A stretch of DNA of 64,000 nt from assembly GCA_003650925.1 (NCBI GenBank), contig QMSP01000002.1, forward strand, positions 1 to 64,000, written 5' to 3'. The stretch is from Thermoprotei archaeon. GTDB taxonomy: Archaea > Thermoproteota > Thermoprotei > QMSL01. Made by a program: the position numbers and the translations under genes. Numbering within the stretch: the stretch's first letter is position 1; every line of letters begins with the position of its first letter. The notes beneath the pieces were generated by a model that was not told the DNA's origin, searched no databases, and worked only from the letters and a program-made list of their open reading frames with translations. Positions 25,803 to 34,606 of this stretch are shown here, piece by piece.

Positions 25803-27689
25803 TCATCTAAGAGCTTCATATATCATTCTTCCTTCAGAGTTCCTAGGTGGTGGCATCCCCATTAGATGAGCAAGCGTTGGTGCTATGTCTATTAAATTGA
25901 TGGTCTTCTTCAGCTTTACACCTTTCCTAATCCCAGGTCCACGCATTATCAATACTGACTTGACTGTAAATTCTCGTGAGCTGACAGTTGGTAGGTAATA
26001 TACATGAGCACAGAAAGCTCGCTCTGCACGATGTACTTCACTACTTGCAAAGATATCTGGCGGCACCACAGATGTGTCCAGCTGATCAAGCCTTCCATCA
26101 AAGATCTCGTAAGGTGGTCTCAGGAAATATATAACATCACCATCTCTCTCCCCTCCTAGTCCTAGAAGTGCTGCATCCTCTCTTCGAATGGCCAGCTGTA
26201 CAACACGCTGTTTGGTCTCAGGGTCCCTTATATCGTACAAGGTCTCAATTATCCTATCTCTCACCTCCTCATAGTCTTTAGGCTCTACTATGCCGTGAGG
26301 CTCTCTTCCTTTAAGGTTAACCCAAACATATGGAGGCTCATAATATGGAAAGGCAAGAGTGTGTTTCCAATCCACAACATACTTCTTCATACTATTATCC
26401 CATCTATAGCTTAAGAGACCTTCTCTTACAAAGGCTGATACTATGTTCACAACCTTCCAGGCAGGAACTGCACCATGGTCAGATACGAGGACTATTATGG
26501 TATCCTCCGATGCACAGTGCTTGATCAGCTCGCCTACTAACTCATCTATTATTTGATAGGCTCTTCTCATAGCCTCGTGTGCTCTCTCCTTATCCTCAGA
26601 CGTACTTCCTGCCACTCCCTCATACGCAGCAGCGAATCTATGATTGATGCCGTCAAGTATGTGATAGTGGAGGAAGCAAACTCTCCACCTCATACGTCTC
26701 TTCATATAGCTGATGATCTTGACCAAACTCTTAGCCTCCCTTATGAAGTCCTCTACGTAAGCAGCTTCTCTTCCGAAGATTATGTAAGGAACCTCTTCCT
26801 CATGTGGCTCAATATGTATTAAGGACTTAGCTATGAGCTCTTGAGCTAGATGTTCAGGCTGAGTCCACCCCTTCGTATTCAGAACCTCTGACCTATACAG
26901 CTCAACCTCGCTACCATCTCTGGCTACCTTTACGAGCTTGACTCTGAACAGTCCTTCTAGCTCTCCATACCTTGTTCTGAAGACTTTTCTAATCCATTCA
27001 CTCCATGATCCTTCCTCAATCACATATACTTTATCTCCAACAGGCAGTGCTAGAGAGTCATAGCCAACTCCTTTCTGATCCAGCAGGAAGGCCTTGACAT
27101 CAGAGCTCTCTATCAAGGACCCTTCCTTTATCGATATAGTTATCTCCAAGGGCGGTCTATGGCTTGTAAGAGTAGGGGGACAAGCTTTAGCTGTGGTAAT
27201 TCTATGTTGAGGGTCCTTCGCCTTACTTGAGAAGAAATGCCTCATGGGAGGTGCTAGAGCTCTTGGTAGAGACTCAGGCATAGGCCATGAGTAGAGCACC
27301 ATAGCTCCTCTATTCATAGAGCTGGGCCAGCCCACGGGATAGTTGATAACAAGAGATGCTACTCCACATCTTTCAGCTACATCCCAGAAGTATTCCGCTT
27401 TGCATAGATGCGATAGCTGTGACCTACCTCTATGCTTCAACCCCAAGTCAAGAGGCTCTCCTGGAAGATGGACATAGAAGCTCGTTGCCCCATGTGTAGC
27501 CGTTGTCGCGCCTGTGGCTATAGTACTCCAGTTGGTCGGCGTATCACATGGTGGACATGGATAAGCCTCTGCGAACACTCCATTGTCTATCAGATTACTT
27601 ATGTTGGGAATTATCCCCTCCTTATGGAATTTCTCAAGGAGAGTGGGGACAGCGCCATCTATGCCTATCAATAGCAGTTCTCTGGGCAT
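25803..27689 (-). CDS. Alkaline phosphatase superfamily phosphodiesterase/nucleotide pyrophosphatase
   Basis: The 628-residue protein opens with 'LLLIGIDGAVPTLL' (first metal Asp) and 'CDTPTNWSTIATGATTATHG', the type I phosphodiesterase nucleophile region. Later metal ligands are in 'HYHILDGINHRFA' and 'VLVSDHGAVPAW'. There is no signal peptide. Archaeal relatives are annotated as phosphodiesterases, nucleotide pyrophosphatases or phosphoglycerate-mutase-like enzymes; the substrate cannot be chosen. It faces the DUF362 gene divergently across 152 bases. Confidence 0.85.
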   Translation of the reverse strand: MPRELLLIGIDGAVPTLLEKFHKEGIIPNISNLIDNGVFAEAYPCPPCDTPTNWSTIATGATTATHGATSFYVHLPGEPLDLGLKHRGRSQLSHLCKAEYFWDVAERCGVASLVINYPVGWPSSMNRGAMVLYSWPMPESLPRALAPPMRHFFSSKAKDPQHRITTAKACPPTLTSHRPPLEITISIKEGSLIESSDVKAFLLDQKGVGYDSLALPVGDKVYVIEEGSWSEWIRKVFRTRYGELEGLFRVKLVKVARDGSEVELYRSEVLNTKGWTQPEHLAQELIAKSLIHIEPHEEEVPYIIFGREAAYVEDFIREAKSLVKIISYMKRRMRWRVCFLHYHILDGINHRFAAAYEGVAGSTSEDKERAHEAMRRAYQIIDELVGELIKHCASEDTIIVLVSDHGAVPAWKVVNIVSAFVREGLLSYRWDNSMKKYVVDWKHTLAFPYYEPPYVWVNLKGREPHGIVEPKDYEEVRDRIIETLYDIRDPETKQRVVQLAIRREDAALLGLGGERDGDVIYFLRPPYEIFDGRLDQLDTSVVPPDIFASSEVHRAERAFCAHVYYLPTVSSREFTVKSVLIMRGPGIRKGVKLKKTINLIDIAPTLAHLMGMPPPRNSEGRMIYEALR

Positions 27690-27841
27690 GATCTCAGGAG
27701 ACTTTCTGGCGTTGGATGATATATAGCTTTGAACACTCCTTCTAGAGGCTTATCATCAGCGATATCCCTCCACGATAATCCACCTGATCATAACGCTAAT
27801 TACCCTCTCTAAGCAGTTAAATGCAATAGGAGCTGGTTAGC

Positions 27842-28789
27842 ATGGCCGTGTACTTGGTTGATAGCGAAGGACACTATGAAGGAGTTTCAAAGGTCATGAA
27901 GCTCATGGGTACGCTGATCTCTGAACGTGTCAAAAAGGCCAAGGAGATATTGATTAAACCCAACTTCGTCTCAACAAGCGTAGAGCTTTCAGCAACTCCT
28001 GTCGAAGCTGTGAGAGCAGTTTTAGATTTCATAAGGGAAGTTGCTGGCGATAAGGAAGTTCTCATAGCGGAAGGCCCCACTCTGGGCTCCTTTGAGGATG
28101 GGCTGAGAAACTATGGTTACCTTAAACTCAAGGAGGACTACAACGTAGAGTTCCTTGATCTGAACAAGGATCCTGACTACGAAGTCATAGAGGTATATGA
28201 CAAACAGCTGAAGCGCACTATAAAGGTCAGAGTATCTAGAACAGCTCTTGAAAGCGATTTCAGAATATCAGTATGCAGGCCTAAGACTCACGATACCGTC
28301 GTAGTCACATTGGCCATAAAAAACATGGTTGTTGGATCGATATTGAATGGCGATAAGTCTAAGATTCATCAAGACTATCTTGCGATAAACATGAGCATAG
28401 CACTACTAGCGACTGTGCTCATGCCTCACTTGGCCATAATAGATGGATATGTAGGCATGGAAGGCAATGGACCTGTAAATGGCAGTCCTATTAGGCTAGG
28501 AGTTGCTGTTGCTGGATTGAATGCCGTAGAAGTCGATGCCTTAACAACATGGCTTATGGGCTTTAACCCTCGTGATGTAGGCTATCTCTACTACCTTGGG
28601 AAACTAGGTTATGGAGAGATAGACCCCAGTAAAATTCATGTAGTAGGAAAGGATCCAGCTTCCTTCAGGAAGAACTTTAGACCACACAAGCTCATCAAAG
28701 AGCAGCTCCAATGGATCAAAGACGTTGCAAAGGGCCTTGAGGTATTAATGGTTGATGTGAAGAGGCTGAAAGAAGATCTCGTCTTCTAG
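27842..28789 (+). CDS. DUF362 domain protein
   Basis: The 315-residue protein shows the DUF362 pattern: 'ILIKPNFVS' near residue 37, 'VLIAEGPT', 'CRPKTHDTVVVTLAIKNM' and 'AIIDGYVGMEGNGP'. The function of the family is unknown; many members carry an extra ferredoxin domain, absent here. The start ATG 27842 follows a 'gttaaatgc' TATA-like element about 25 bases upstream. It is followed by a structured 136-base gap and then the archaemetzincin-like gene. Confidence 0.85.
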   Translation: MAVYLVDSEGHYEGVSKVMKLMGTLISERVKKAKEILIKPNFVSTSVELSATPVEAVRAVLDFIREVAGDKEVLIAEGPTLGSFEDGLRNYGYLKLKEDYNVEFLDLNKDPDYEVIEVYDKQLKRTIKVRVSRTALESDFRISVCRPKTHDTVVVTLAIKNMVVGSILNGDKSKIHQDYLAINMSIALLATVLMPHLAIIDGYVGMEGNGPVNGSPIRLGVAVAGLNAVEVDALTTWLMGFNPRDVGYLYYLGKLGYGEIDPSKIHVVGKDPASFRKNFRPHKLIKEQLQWIKDVAKGLEVLMVDVKRLKEDLVF

Positions 28790-28802
28790 GCTCTATGTAA
28801 CT

Positions 28803-28846
28803 ACGGCATGATTTGTTGGAACTATGTACGACTCCACCATGCCGGT
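28803..28846 (+). other. Imperfect hairpin after the DUF362 gene
   Basis: ACGGCATG (28803-28810) pairs with CATGCCGGT (28838-28846) with one extra base, and TGGA/TCCA pair inside. It lies 14 bases after the DUF362 stop. It could be a 3'-end structure or chance. Confidence 0.2.
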
Positions 28847-28925
28847 ACCTATTTTATCGCAAGATAGCTCTTGAGCCCATTCTTAATAAGGAGTTTCAGC
28901 CTATAGTTGATCAAGAGGGTGCTGG

Positions 28926-29867
28926 ATGGATGACGCCATAGAGCTGCTCAGGAATAAACAAGTGATCCCAGTAAGCGTCCTTGAGGCATGGAAAAGTTTT
29001 GAAGGCCTCAACATAGACGGTATAAGTAATGAGCGGTTATGGCTATTGGCTAATCTAGTCGAAACTTTAATCAACATTCTTGCAGATACCAAGGCATCAA
29101 GAATGAACATAGCCATCGACATTGACCTAGGTAGATACGCTCTAGCTATATATGATGAGGATGGAAGACTAGTCTATTGCGATTTCATTAGTGATACCTT
29201 CCCTGAAAGGCTTCTTAGAGACGTAGGTGTTGATAGTGATACCATAAGGGCTCTAAGAGATGCATGGCATGTTAGAAGAGCAGAAAGCCTTAGCATCAAA
29301 CATTCCCTACTCCTTCAGCCTCTTAATCCAGTCGATATTGAGAGCTTAAAGCTTGTGGCTAAAATAATACATGAGAAATTCAACAACATAGTTGTGGTGA
29401 TAGGCAATCCCCTTGATCTGCCCTCTGATGCCTATGATAAGAGGCGAAGACAATATCGAGCTGATATAATCTTGCAATGGCTAAGGTCAAGGAAGCAAGG
29501 ATGGAGCTTCGTCCTTGGAGTGACAGATGCTGATATATTCATACCAGGCTTCAACTTCGTGTTCAGTGCACATAACAAGCCTGTCCATGCTGACATAGGC
29601 CTATTATCTTTGGCAAGATTGAGGCAAAGATTCTATGGGCTGAAAGAGGATCATGCGCTATTCCTCGAGAGAGTAAAGAAACAGACTCTTCACATAATAG
29701 GACATTTCTTAGGACTTCCTGACTGTGCGAATAGGTACTGTGTCATGAGTTATGCCAACTCCATAGTAGACGTCGATACCAAGACTTCTGACTTCTGTCC
29801 TCTTTGTCAAGGCAGACTGGTGCCTGGGAGAATAGCCTTCATGTCCATAAGGCAAGGTACTAGGTGA
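28926..29867 (+). CDS. Archaemetzincin-like protein (M54) with degenerate zinc-protease motif
   Basis: The 313-residue protein has a C-terminal archaemetzincin domain: 'LLLQPLNPVD', 'SDAYDKRRRQYRAD', then the metzincin helix and cysteine cluster. The active-site helix reads 'HIIGHFLGLPDC' (residues 256-267) where the family has HExxHxxGxxHC, so the catalytic Glu is Ile257 and the third zinc histidine is Asp266. The structural zinc cysteines C267, C272, C291 and C294 and M274 are kept. About 120 extra N-terminal residues have no recognisable family. It is probably an inactive or repurposed member. It is followed 4 bases later by a BtpA gene. Confidence 0.8.
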   Translation: MDDAIELLRNKQVIPVSVLEAWKSFEGLNIDGISNERLWLLANLVETLINILADTKASRMNIAIDIDLGRYALAIYDEDGRLVYCDFISDTFPERLLRDVGVDSDTIRALRDAWHVRRAESLSIKHSLLLQPLNPVDIESLKLVAKIIHEKFNNIVVVIGNPLDLPSDAYDKRRRQYRADIILQWLRSRKQGWSFVLGVTDADIFIPGFNFVFSAHNKPVHADIGLLSLARLRQRFYGLKEDHALFLERVKKQTLHIIGHFLGLPDCANRYCVMSYANSIVDVDTKTSDFCPLCQGRLVPGRIAFMSIRQGTR

Positions 29868-29871
29868 TATC

Positions 29872-30687
29872 TTGAGCCTTCTTGACCTCTTTGAGAGCCC
29901 TAAGCCTATAATCGGGATGATACATCTCATGCCCTTGCCAGGCTCTCCTCTATTCAAAGGGGACTTCGATGAGATTCTGGATCAGGCCTTAAGAGACGCC
30001 CGTGCTCTTGAAGAAGGAGGGGTAGACGGCGTAATAGTTGAGAACTTGGGTGATAAGCCTTACCCTAGAACTGCAGGGAGGATAACGGTAGCAGCTATGG
30101 CTGTCATAGTGAGAGAAGTGGTTAAGGAGATTGGTATTCCTGTCGGAGTTAATGTATTAAGGAATGATGGCTTAGCATCAGTCGCTATTGCTAAAGTCAC
30201 AGGAGCCTCCTTCATAAGAGTAAATGTCTTCATCGACACTGTCATTAGTGAGAGTGGAATTTTAGACCCCATAGCACCAAGGCTTCTTAGATATAGGAAG
30301 CTTATAATGGCTGATAATGTGAAGATATTTGCCGATGTCTGTTGCAAACATTCCTTGCCACTGTCATACATGAGGAGAGAGGCCTTGATAGGCCATTACG
30401 TCAAAGAGGCCTTTGAAAGAGGCCTTGCAGATGCCGTGATCATATCAGGGCCTAGGACAGGTCAACCTCCTAACGAGAAAGAGCTGATTATAGCACGTAG
30501 GTCATCTCAAGGAAGACCTATTCTCATAGGAAGTGGTCTAAAGCCTGAGAACATATCCCTACTTAAATGGGCAGATGGAGCAATCGTGGGGACATACTTT
30601 AAGAAGGATGGTAGAGTAGAGAATCCTGTTGATGTGAATAGGGTGAAAAAGTTCATGAGAGTCATCAAAAGCTCTTTTAGCATGTAG
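29872..30687 (+). CDS. BtpA/SgcQ family protein
   Basis: The 271-residue TIM-barrel protein has 'IGMIHLMPLPGSPLF' and 'GGVDGVIVENLGDKPY', diagnostic of the BtpA family. BtpA was linked to photosystem I stability in cyanobacteria, and SgcQ to sugar metabolism. In archaea the role is unknown, and nucleoside or sugar metabolism is a guess. The TTG 29872 start lies 4 bases after the previous stop, with 'aggtgat' as binding site, so it forms an operon with the archaemetzincin-like gene. Confidence 0.88.
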   Translation: MSLLDLFESPKPIIGMIHLMPLPGSPLFKGDFDEILDQALRDARALEEGGVDGVIVENLGDKPYPRTAGRITVAAMAVIVREVVKEIGIPVGVNVLRNDGLASVAIAKVTGASFIRVNVFIDTVISESGILDPIAPRLLRYRKLIMADNVKIFADVCCKHSLPLSYMRREALIGHYVKEAFERGLADAVIISGPRTGQPPNEKELIIARRSSQGRPILIGSGLKPENISLLKWADGAIVGTYFKKDGRVENPVDVNRVKKFMRVIKSSFSM

Positions 30688-30772
30688 GCTCATTCATAAA
30701 AAACTAACCACTAGGCTTAAAAGAGCTCTTGTAATTAATAATTAGGCAGTCGGTAAGGAGGAGGTGCATAGC

Positions 30773-31162
30773 TTGGAGTTCAAGGTGAAGAACATCGAAG
30801 AATTGGCAAAAAGATTACAGGATCTGATCTCGAAGAAGGCTACTATAACTAAAGGTCTTCATAGAGTTAGAGGTAGTGTAGATGTAACTTTTGAAGATCC
30901 CGATAGGAAGGATAAGGGAATACTCAAACTTGTAGGTTGCTATGGTCTGACTAAGAGAGGTCTCATGGGAACTAAGAACTTGTACTTTGATGTAACTTTC
31001 AAGTTCGAGCAACACACAGGCGAATATCTGATGAAGCTAGTAGACGTAAAAGTCTACATGATAGATAAAGGAGCTGTTAGGATAACAAAAGCTTCTGCTC
31101 CTAAGGAGCTCTATGACCTAGTAGCAGAGGATATGAAAGCAGCTGGTGCAGTCAAGCTATAG
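30773..31162 (+). CDS. Hypothetical small basic protein
   Basis: The 129-residue alpha/beta protein has no membrane segment and no motif I can name. It alternates charged helices and short strands ('GSVDVTFEDPDRKDKG', 'YFDVTFKFEQHTGEYL'). I choose TTG 30773 because GGAGGAGGTG lies directly upstream with a 6-base gap; GTG 30764 falls inside that binding site. A TATA-like 'cttaaaagag' precedes it by about 55 bases. It stands alone between the BtpA and pilus operons. Confidence 0.65.
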   Translation: MEFKVKNIEELAKRLQDLISKKATITKGLHRVRGSVDVTFEDPDRKDKGILKLVGCYGLTKRGLMGTKNLYFDVTFKFEQHTGEYLMKLVDVKVYMIDKGAVRITKASAPKELYDLVAEDMKAAGAVKL

Positions 31163-31330
31163 CATGAAGTCAGCGCTTTTAACCTAGCTCATCAATCGCC
31201 TTGTGGGCCCTCATCATCCCAGGAATATATTACCGCAAAGAGCCTTAAATATTAGGTCATTCCCTCACCCTAACCTGAGCATCTAAGTACCATTCCAAGA
31301 CTTAGAAAGCTACAAGAGCTTTGAAGAAAC

Positions 31331-31340
31331 AAATATATGA
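31331..31340 (+). promoter_or_regulatory. TATA box of the pilus-motor operon
   Basis: 'aaatatatga' is the best TATA-like element in the 31163-31400 gap. It would place transcription start near 31360-31366, inside or at the end of the inverted repeat at 31347-31365. Confidence 0.45.
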
Positions 31341-31346
31341 CTCTTA

Positions 31347-31365
31347 TGTCTACGAAATGTAGACA
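31347..31365 (+). promoter_or_regulatory. Inverted repeat, likely operator of the pilus-motor operon
   Basis: A perfect 7-bp inverted repeat (TGTCTAC, 5 bases, GTAGACA) sits just downstream of the TATA box and over the expected transcription start. Blocking this position would prevent initiation, so a dimeric repressor is the natural reading. No other copy was noticed in the window. Confidence 0.45.
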
Positions 31366-31400
31366 AACAGAAGATAGAAGATTGAAGTCCTGGTGCGAGA

Positions 31401-32066
31401 ATGCTTAGAAATGTAAAACTCGGCATTCCTGGTCTCGATGAGAGGTTAGGTGGTATACCTGATGGCAGTTTACTTCTCATAATAGGTGATGCAGAAGCTC
31501 CTTTCCACCTAATAGCTAGACAGTCACTCTTCAACAAAGCTCTTGAAGGAGGAAAAGTGGTTTATGTGAATATTGATGAATCAAAGGATGATATAGTTAG
31601 TGAAATGGAAAGCCTTCACTGGGTTCTAAGGCCGCTTGAGGTATCGGGTAACTGGACATTTATCAACTGTGAAGCTAGGCCTGAAAGAGCCTTTGCCTTT
31701 CTGGAGACCAGGTTTAGAGAGGTTGTTTCAAAAGGTGCTTGGACTTGCATTGACACATTCACATCCCTTCTAAACCTGGATAGGAGAAGAGCTCTAAGCC
31801 TTCTCTCCCTTATGTTGAAGATCGTCAGAAGCGGTGGTATACACTACCTCCTTGTGGTTAAGCAGTTTCATGAAGAAGAAGTTCTTGATAGACTCAAGTA
31901 TATGTGTGATGTAGTGATGGAAGTTGAGCTGCCAAGGGATATAAGAAGGCCTCTTTTTCTGTTGAGAGTGCCCAAGATCAGGAGAAAACCATTCTCAGGA
32001 CTTGTAGTGTCATTCACCGTGGATGAAAGAGGAGTAGTCATAGAGACTCTAACTAGAATACTTTGA
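31401..32066 (+). CDS. ArlH/KaiC-like RecA-fold protein lacking the P-loop
   Basis: The 221-residue protein follows the KaiC/RadA/ArlH pattern: 'LGIPGLDERLGGIPDGSLLL' and a Walker-B-like strand 'GAWTCIDTFTSLL'. The Walker A position reads 'GDAEAPFH' (residues 29-36) instead of GxxxxGK(S/T), so it should not bind ATP in the usual way. ArlH is the RecA-fold partner of the motor ATPase ArlI in archaella; this gene holds the same position before the ATPase and membrane platform genes. It could be an ATP-independent regulator or scaffold of the motor. Confidence 0.7.
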   Translation: MLRNVKLGIPGLDERLGGIPDGSLLLIIGDAEAPFHLIARQSLFNKALEGGKVVYVNIDESKDDIVSEMESLHWVLRPLEVSGNWTFINCEARPERAFAFLETRFREVVSKGAWTCIDTFTSLLNLDRRRALSLLSLMLKIVRSGGIHYLLVVKQFHEEEVLDRLKYMCDVVMEVELPRDIRRPLFLLRVPKIRRKPFSGLVVSFTVDERGVVIETLTRIL

Positions 32067-32118
32067 TTACGTAAAGTCTAAATCAACCCCCTCCCTAAGA
32101 ATAAACAGTGGTGTCCTC

Positions 32119-33714
32119 TTGATTAGGAGGAAAAGCAAAGGAGATCTAGAACAGCATGAAGAAGATCCTATTTCAAGCAGGCCCTCAGCTCTGAGTAGAC
32201 CTGAGATCGAGCTCTTTCCTAACATAGTTAATACAAGCCCTAGGGTATTTAAGGAGCTATATCCAGTCAATCCTCCCTACGCCTTTGTAGCCATAGCGCT
32301 GGAGCCTGGAACAAGTAAGCTGAAGTATTACGTCATAGAGCCTACTCTTCTAGATGAGGAAGTCAGGATACTCAATAAGGTGAAGGAGATACTCCTCGAT
32401 GAGATTGAGATAGATCCCATCAATATAAACGTTCAAGAGGCTGAAGAGTACTTGAAGGGGGAGATGCAACGCATCTTAAAGTCTTATAAAATAAAACTTC
32501 CTCCTGAGTCATTTGGCAAACTCTTCTATTATGTTAAGAGAGACTTTCTTGGCTATGGAAAGATAGACCCCATAATGCGTGATCCTAACGTTGAGGATAT
32601 ATCCTGTGATGGAGTTGGCATCCCTATATATGTTTGGCATAGGTATTATGAGTCCCTGCCTACTAACGTCATGTTTGAGACCGATGAGGAGCTTGATAGC
32701 TTCGTGACTAGATTAGCCTATAAAGCTAGACGCCACGTCTCTATAGCCAGGCCCATAATAGATGGCTCTCTCCCTGAAGGCAGTAGAGTTATAGTAACTT
32801 TCAGTAGGGAGATTTCAAGAAGAGGTTCTACCTTTACCATAAGAAAGTTCAGAGAAGATCCCTTCACCATCGTGGACATGATACTTTTCAAGACATTATC
32901 TCCCACCATGGCGGCCTACTTCTGGCTACTCATTGAGAGCAAGAGGTCCATCATGATAGCTGGTGCCACTGCTGCTGGCAAGACCACAATGCTCAACTGT
33001 TTAGCCATGTTCATACACCCCGAAATGAAGGTTGTCTCCATAGAGGAGACTCCTGAGATAAACCTCCCCCACGAGAACTGGATTCCTATGGTTGCAAGAC
33101 TAGGCGTCGAAGGCATAGCTGAGATTACGCTGTACGACCTACTCAAGGCATCACTAAGACAAAGGCCTGACTATCTCATCGTTGGAGAAATAAGAGGTAG
33201 AGAGGCCTTCACCTTCTTCCAGAGCATAGCTACTGGCCATTCTGGCCTATGTACCATACATGCAGAAAGCATAGAGGCCGCTATAAGGAGGCTTGAGTCT
33301 GAGCCCATGAACGTGCCCAGAACTCTTGTGATCATGATGGATGTCATAGCTCTTCAAGCCAAGGTCAAGATAGAGGATAGGGTGGCAAGAAGAATGGTGG
33401 AAGTCTCAGAGATAGTAGGGATAGATCCTGTAAGCAAGGAGATACTACTGAATACGGTCTTCCGATGGGATTCCAAGAAGGATGACTTCGAGTTCAATGG
33501 TAGAAGCTACATCATAGAGCGTATAGCTCACTTGAAGGGAATCGAGGAGAGAGAGCTACTTGAGGAGATGAGGAGAAGAGCAGCCATACTGAGGTGGATG
33601 GCCTCTAAGAAGATGAGACGCTGTATAGAGGTGTGCAGAATCATAAGAGAGTACTACATAAATCCAGAGCGGCTCTACAGAAGAGCTGTCCTTGAGCTTG
33701 AAGCTGGAGGATAA
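32119..33714 (+). CDS. Type IV pilus/archaellum motor ATPase (GspE/ArlI/TadA family)
   Basis: The 531-residue secretion ATPase has Walker A 'AGATAAGKTT' (residues about 281-290), an Asp-box region 'VVSIEETPEINLPH', Walker B 'LIVGEIRGREA' and the His-box 'TGHSGLCTIHAES'. An N-terminal domain of about 230 residues with 'DFLGYGKIDPIMRDPNVEDI' precedes it. It powers assembly of a pilin-type filament at the cytoplasmic membrane. The start is TTG 32119, and the next gene follows after 3 bases. Confidence 0.93.
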   Translation: MIRRKSKGDLEQHEEDPISSRPSALSRPEIELFPNIVNTSPRVFKELYPVNPPYAFVAIALEPGTSKLKYYVIEPTLLDEEVRILNKVKEILLDEIEIDPININVQEAEEYLKGEMQRILKSYKIKLPPESFGKLFYYVKRDFLGYGKIDPIMRDPNVEDISCDGVGIPIYVWHRYYESLPTNVMFETDEELDSFVTRLAYKARRHVSIARPIIDGSLPEGSRVIVTFSREISRRGSTFTIRKFREDPFTIVDMILFKTLSPTMAAYFWLLIESKRSIMIAGATAAGKTTMLNCLAMFIHPEMKVVSIEETPEINLPHENWIPMVARLGVEGIAEITLYDLLKASLRQRPDYLIVGEIRGREAFTFFQSIATGHSGLCTIHAESIEAAIRRLESEPMNVPRTLVIMMDVIALQAKVKIEDRVARRMVEVSEIVGIDPVSKEILLNTVFRWDSKKDDFEFNGRSYIIERIAHLKGIEERELLEEMRRRAAILRWMASKKMRRCIEVCRIIREYYINPERLYRRAVLELEAGG

Positions 33715-33717
33715 AGT

Positions 33718-34602
33718 ATGGCCAGGAGATCTCGAATATGGGGCTTAAGCTATAGGCTCTTAGGAGGCCTTGTGGAACTACTTTCACCTCACCTATCAAG
33801 CCTAAGAACTCTCCTAAGACAAGGAGGAGTGAGAATATATTACAAGGCATATGTGAGCTGTATGCTCTTCTGCTCCATATTAGCAGCTTCTATAGCTTTT
33901 CCCTCCTCCTTCATAGTCTTTCATAGCCTTCTAGGGTATCCCATTACGAGAGCACTCATGATATCAGCCCTAATTGCTATAGCTTCTTCATGTAGTGTGA
34001 TACTAGGATTTCTTGTACATCCTCTTAACAGAGCTGGAAGTGAAAAGCGACGAATAGAAATGCTATTGCCATATATAGTCAGCTACATGGCCGTGCTATC
34101 TGCATCAGGCCTGCCTCCCGAACACATATTCGAGATTATGGCATCATCCGATCCTAGCTTTGCTGTGAACAGGATAGCTGGCATAGTTGTTCGTGAGATA
34201 AAGTTCTTCGGCAAGGACATCCTCTCAGCAATAAGCACTGGACTTGATTACTGCCCATCTCCAACGTTTAGAACCATATTAAGTGGCATGGCGAGGGTTA
34301 TCAGAAGCAGAGGCAGTCTCAGAGACTATCTGCTATATGAGGCGAGGAATGTAATAGCCCTTAAACGTGCTGAGCTGCGAAAAATAGCAGAAGCTGTAGG
34401 GTACTTAGCCGAGCTCTTCGTCATAATAGCTGTAACAGCTCCTATTCTTTTCGTCATTACACTTTCTGTGATGGCTATGGTGGGTGGAGAACTTTTTGGA
34501 ATATCTCCTGTGGTCTTGATCTTCGTCATGATATACCTCCTAGTCCCTCTGATATCCTTCATGCTATTGTTAATGCTTAATGTCATAATACCCTCTTGGT
34601 GA
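33718..34602 (+). CDS. Type II secretion F-domain membrane platform protein (first of two)
   Basis: The 294-residue protein has a T2SSF domain ('LLPYIVSYMAVLSASGLPPEH' region) flanked by membrane helices near residues 45-65, 75-100 and two at the C-terminus (about 235-290). It forms, with the next gene product, the inner-membrane platform on which the motor ATPase acts. ArlJ carries two such domains in one chain; here they are on two genes 4 bases apart, as in TadB/TadC. Confidence 0.82.
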   Translation: MARRSRIWGLSYRLLGGLVELLSPHLSSLRTLLRQGGVRIYYKAYVSCMLFCSILAASIAFPSSFIVFHSLLGYPITRALMISALIAIASSCSVILGFLVHPLNRAGSEKRRIEMLLPYIVSYMAVLSASGLPPEHIFEIMASSDPSFAVNRIAGIVVREIKFFGKDILSAISTGLDYCPSPTFRTILSGMARVIRSRGSLRDYLLYEARNVIALKRAELRKIAEAVGYLAELFVIIAVTAPILFVITLSVMAMVGGELFGISPVVLIFVMIYLLVPLISFMLLLMLNVIIPSW

Positions 34603-34606
34603 AAAT

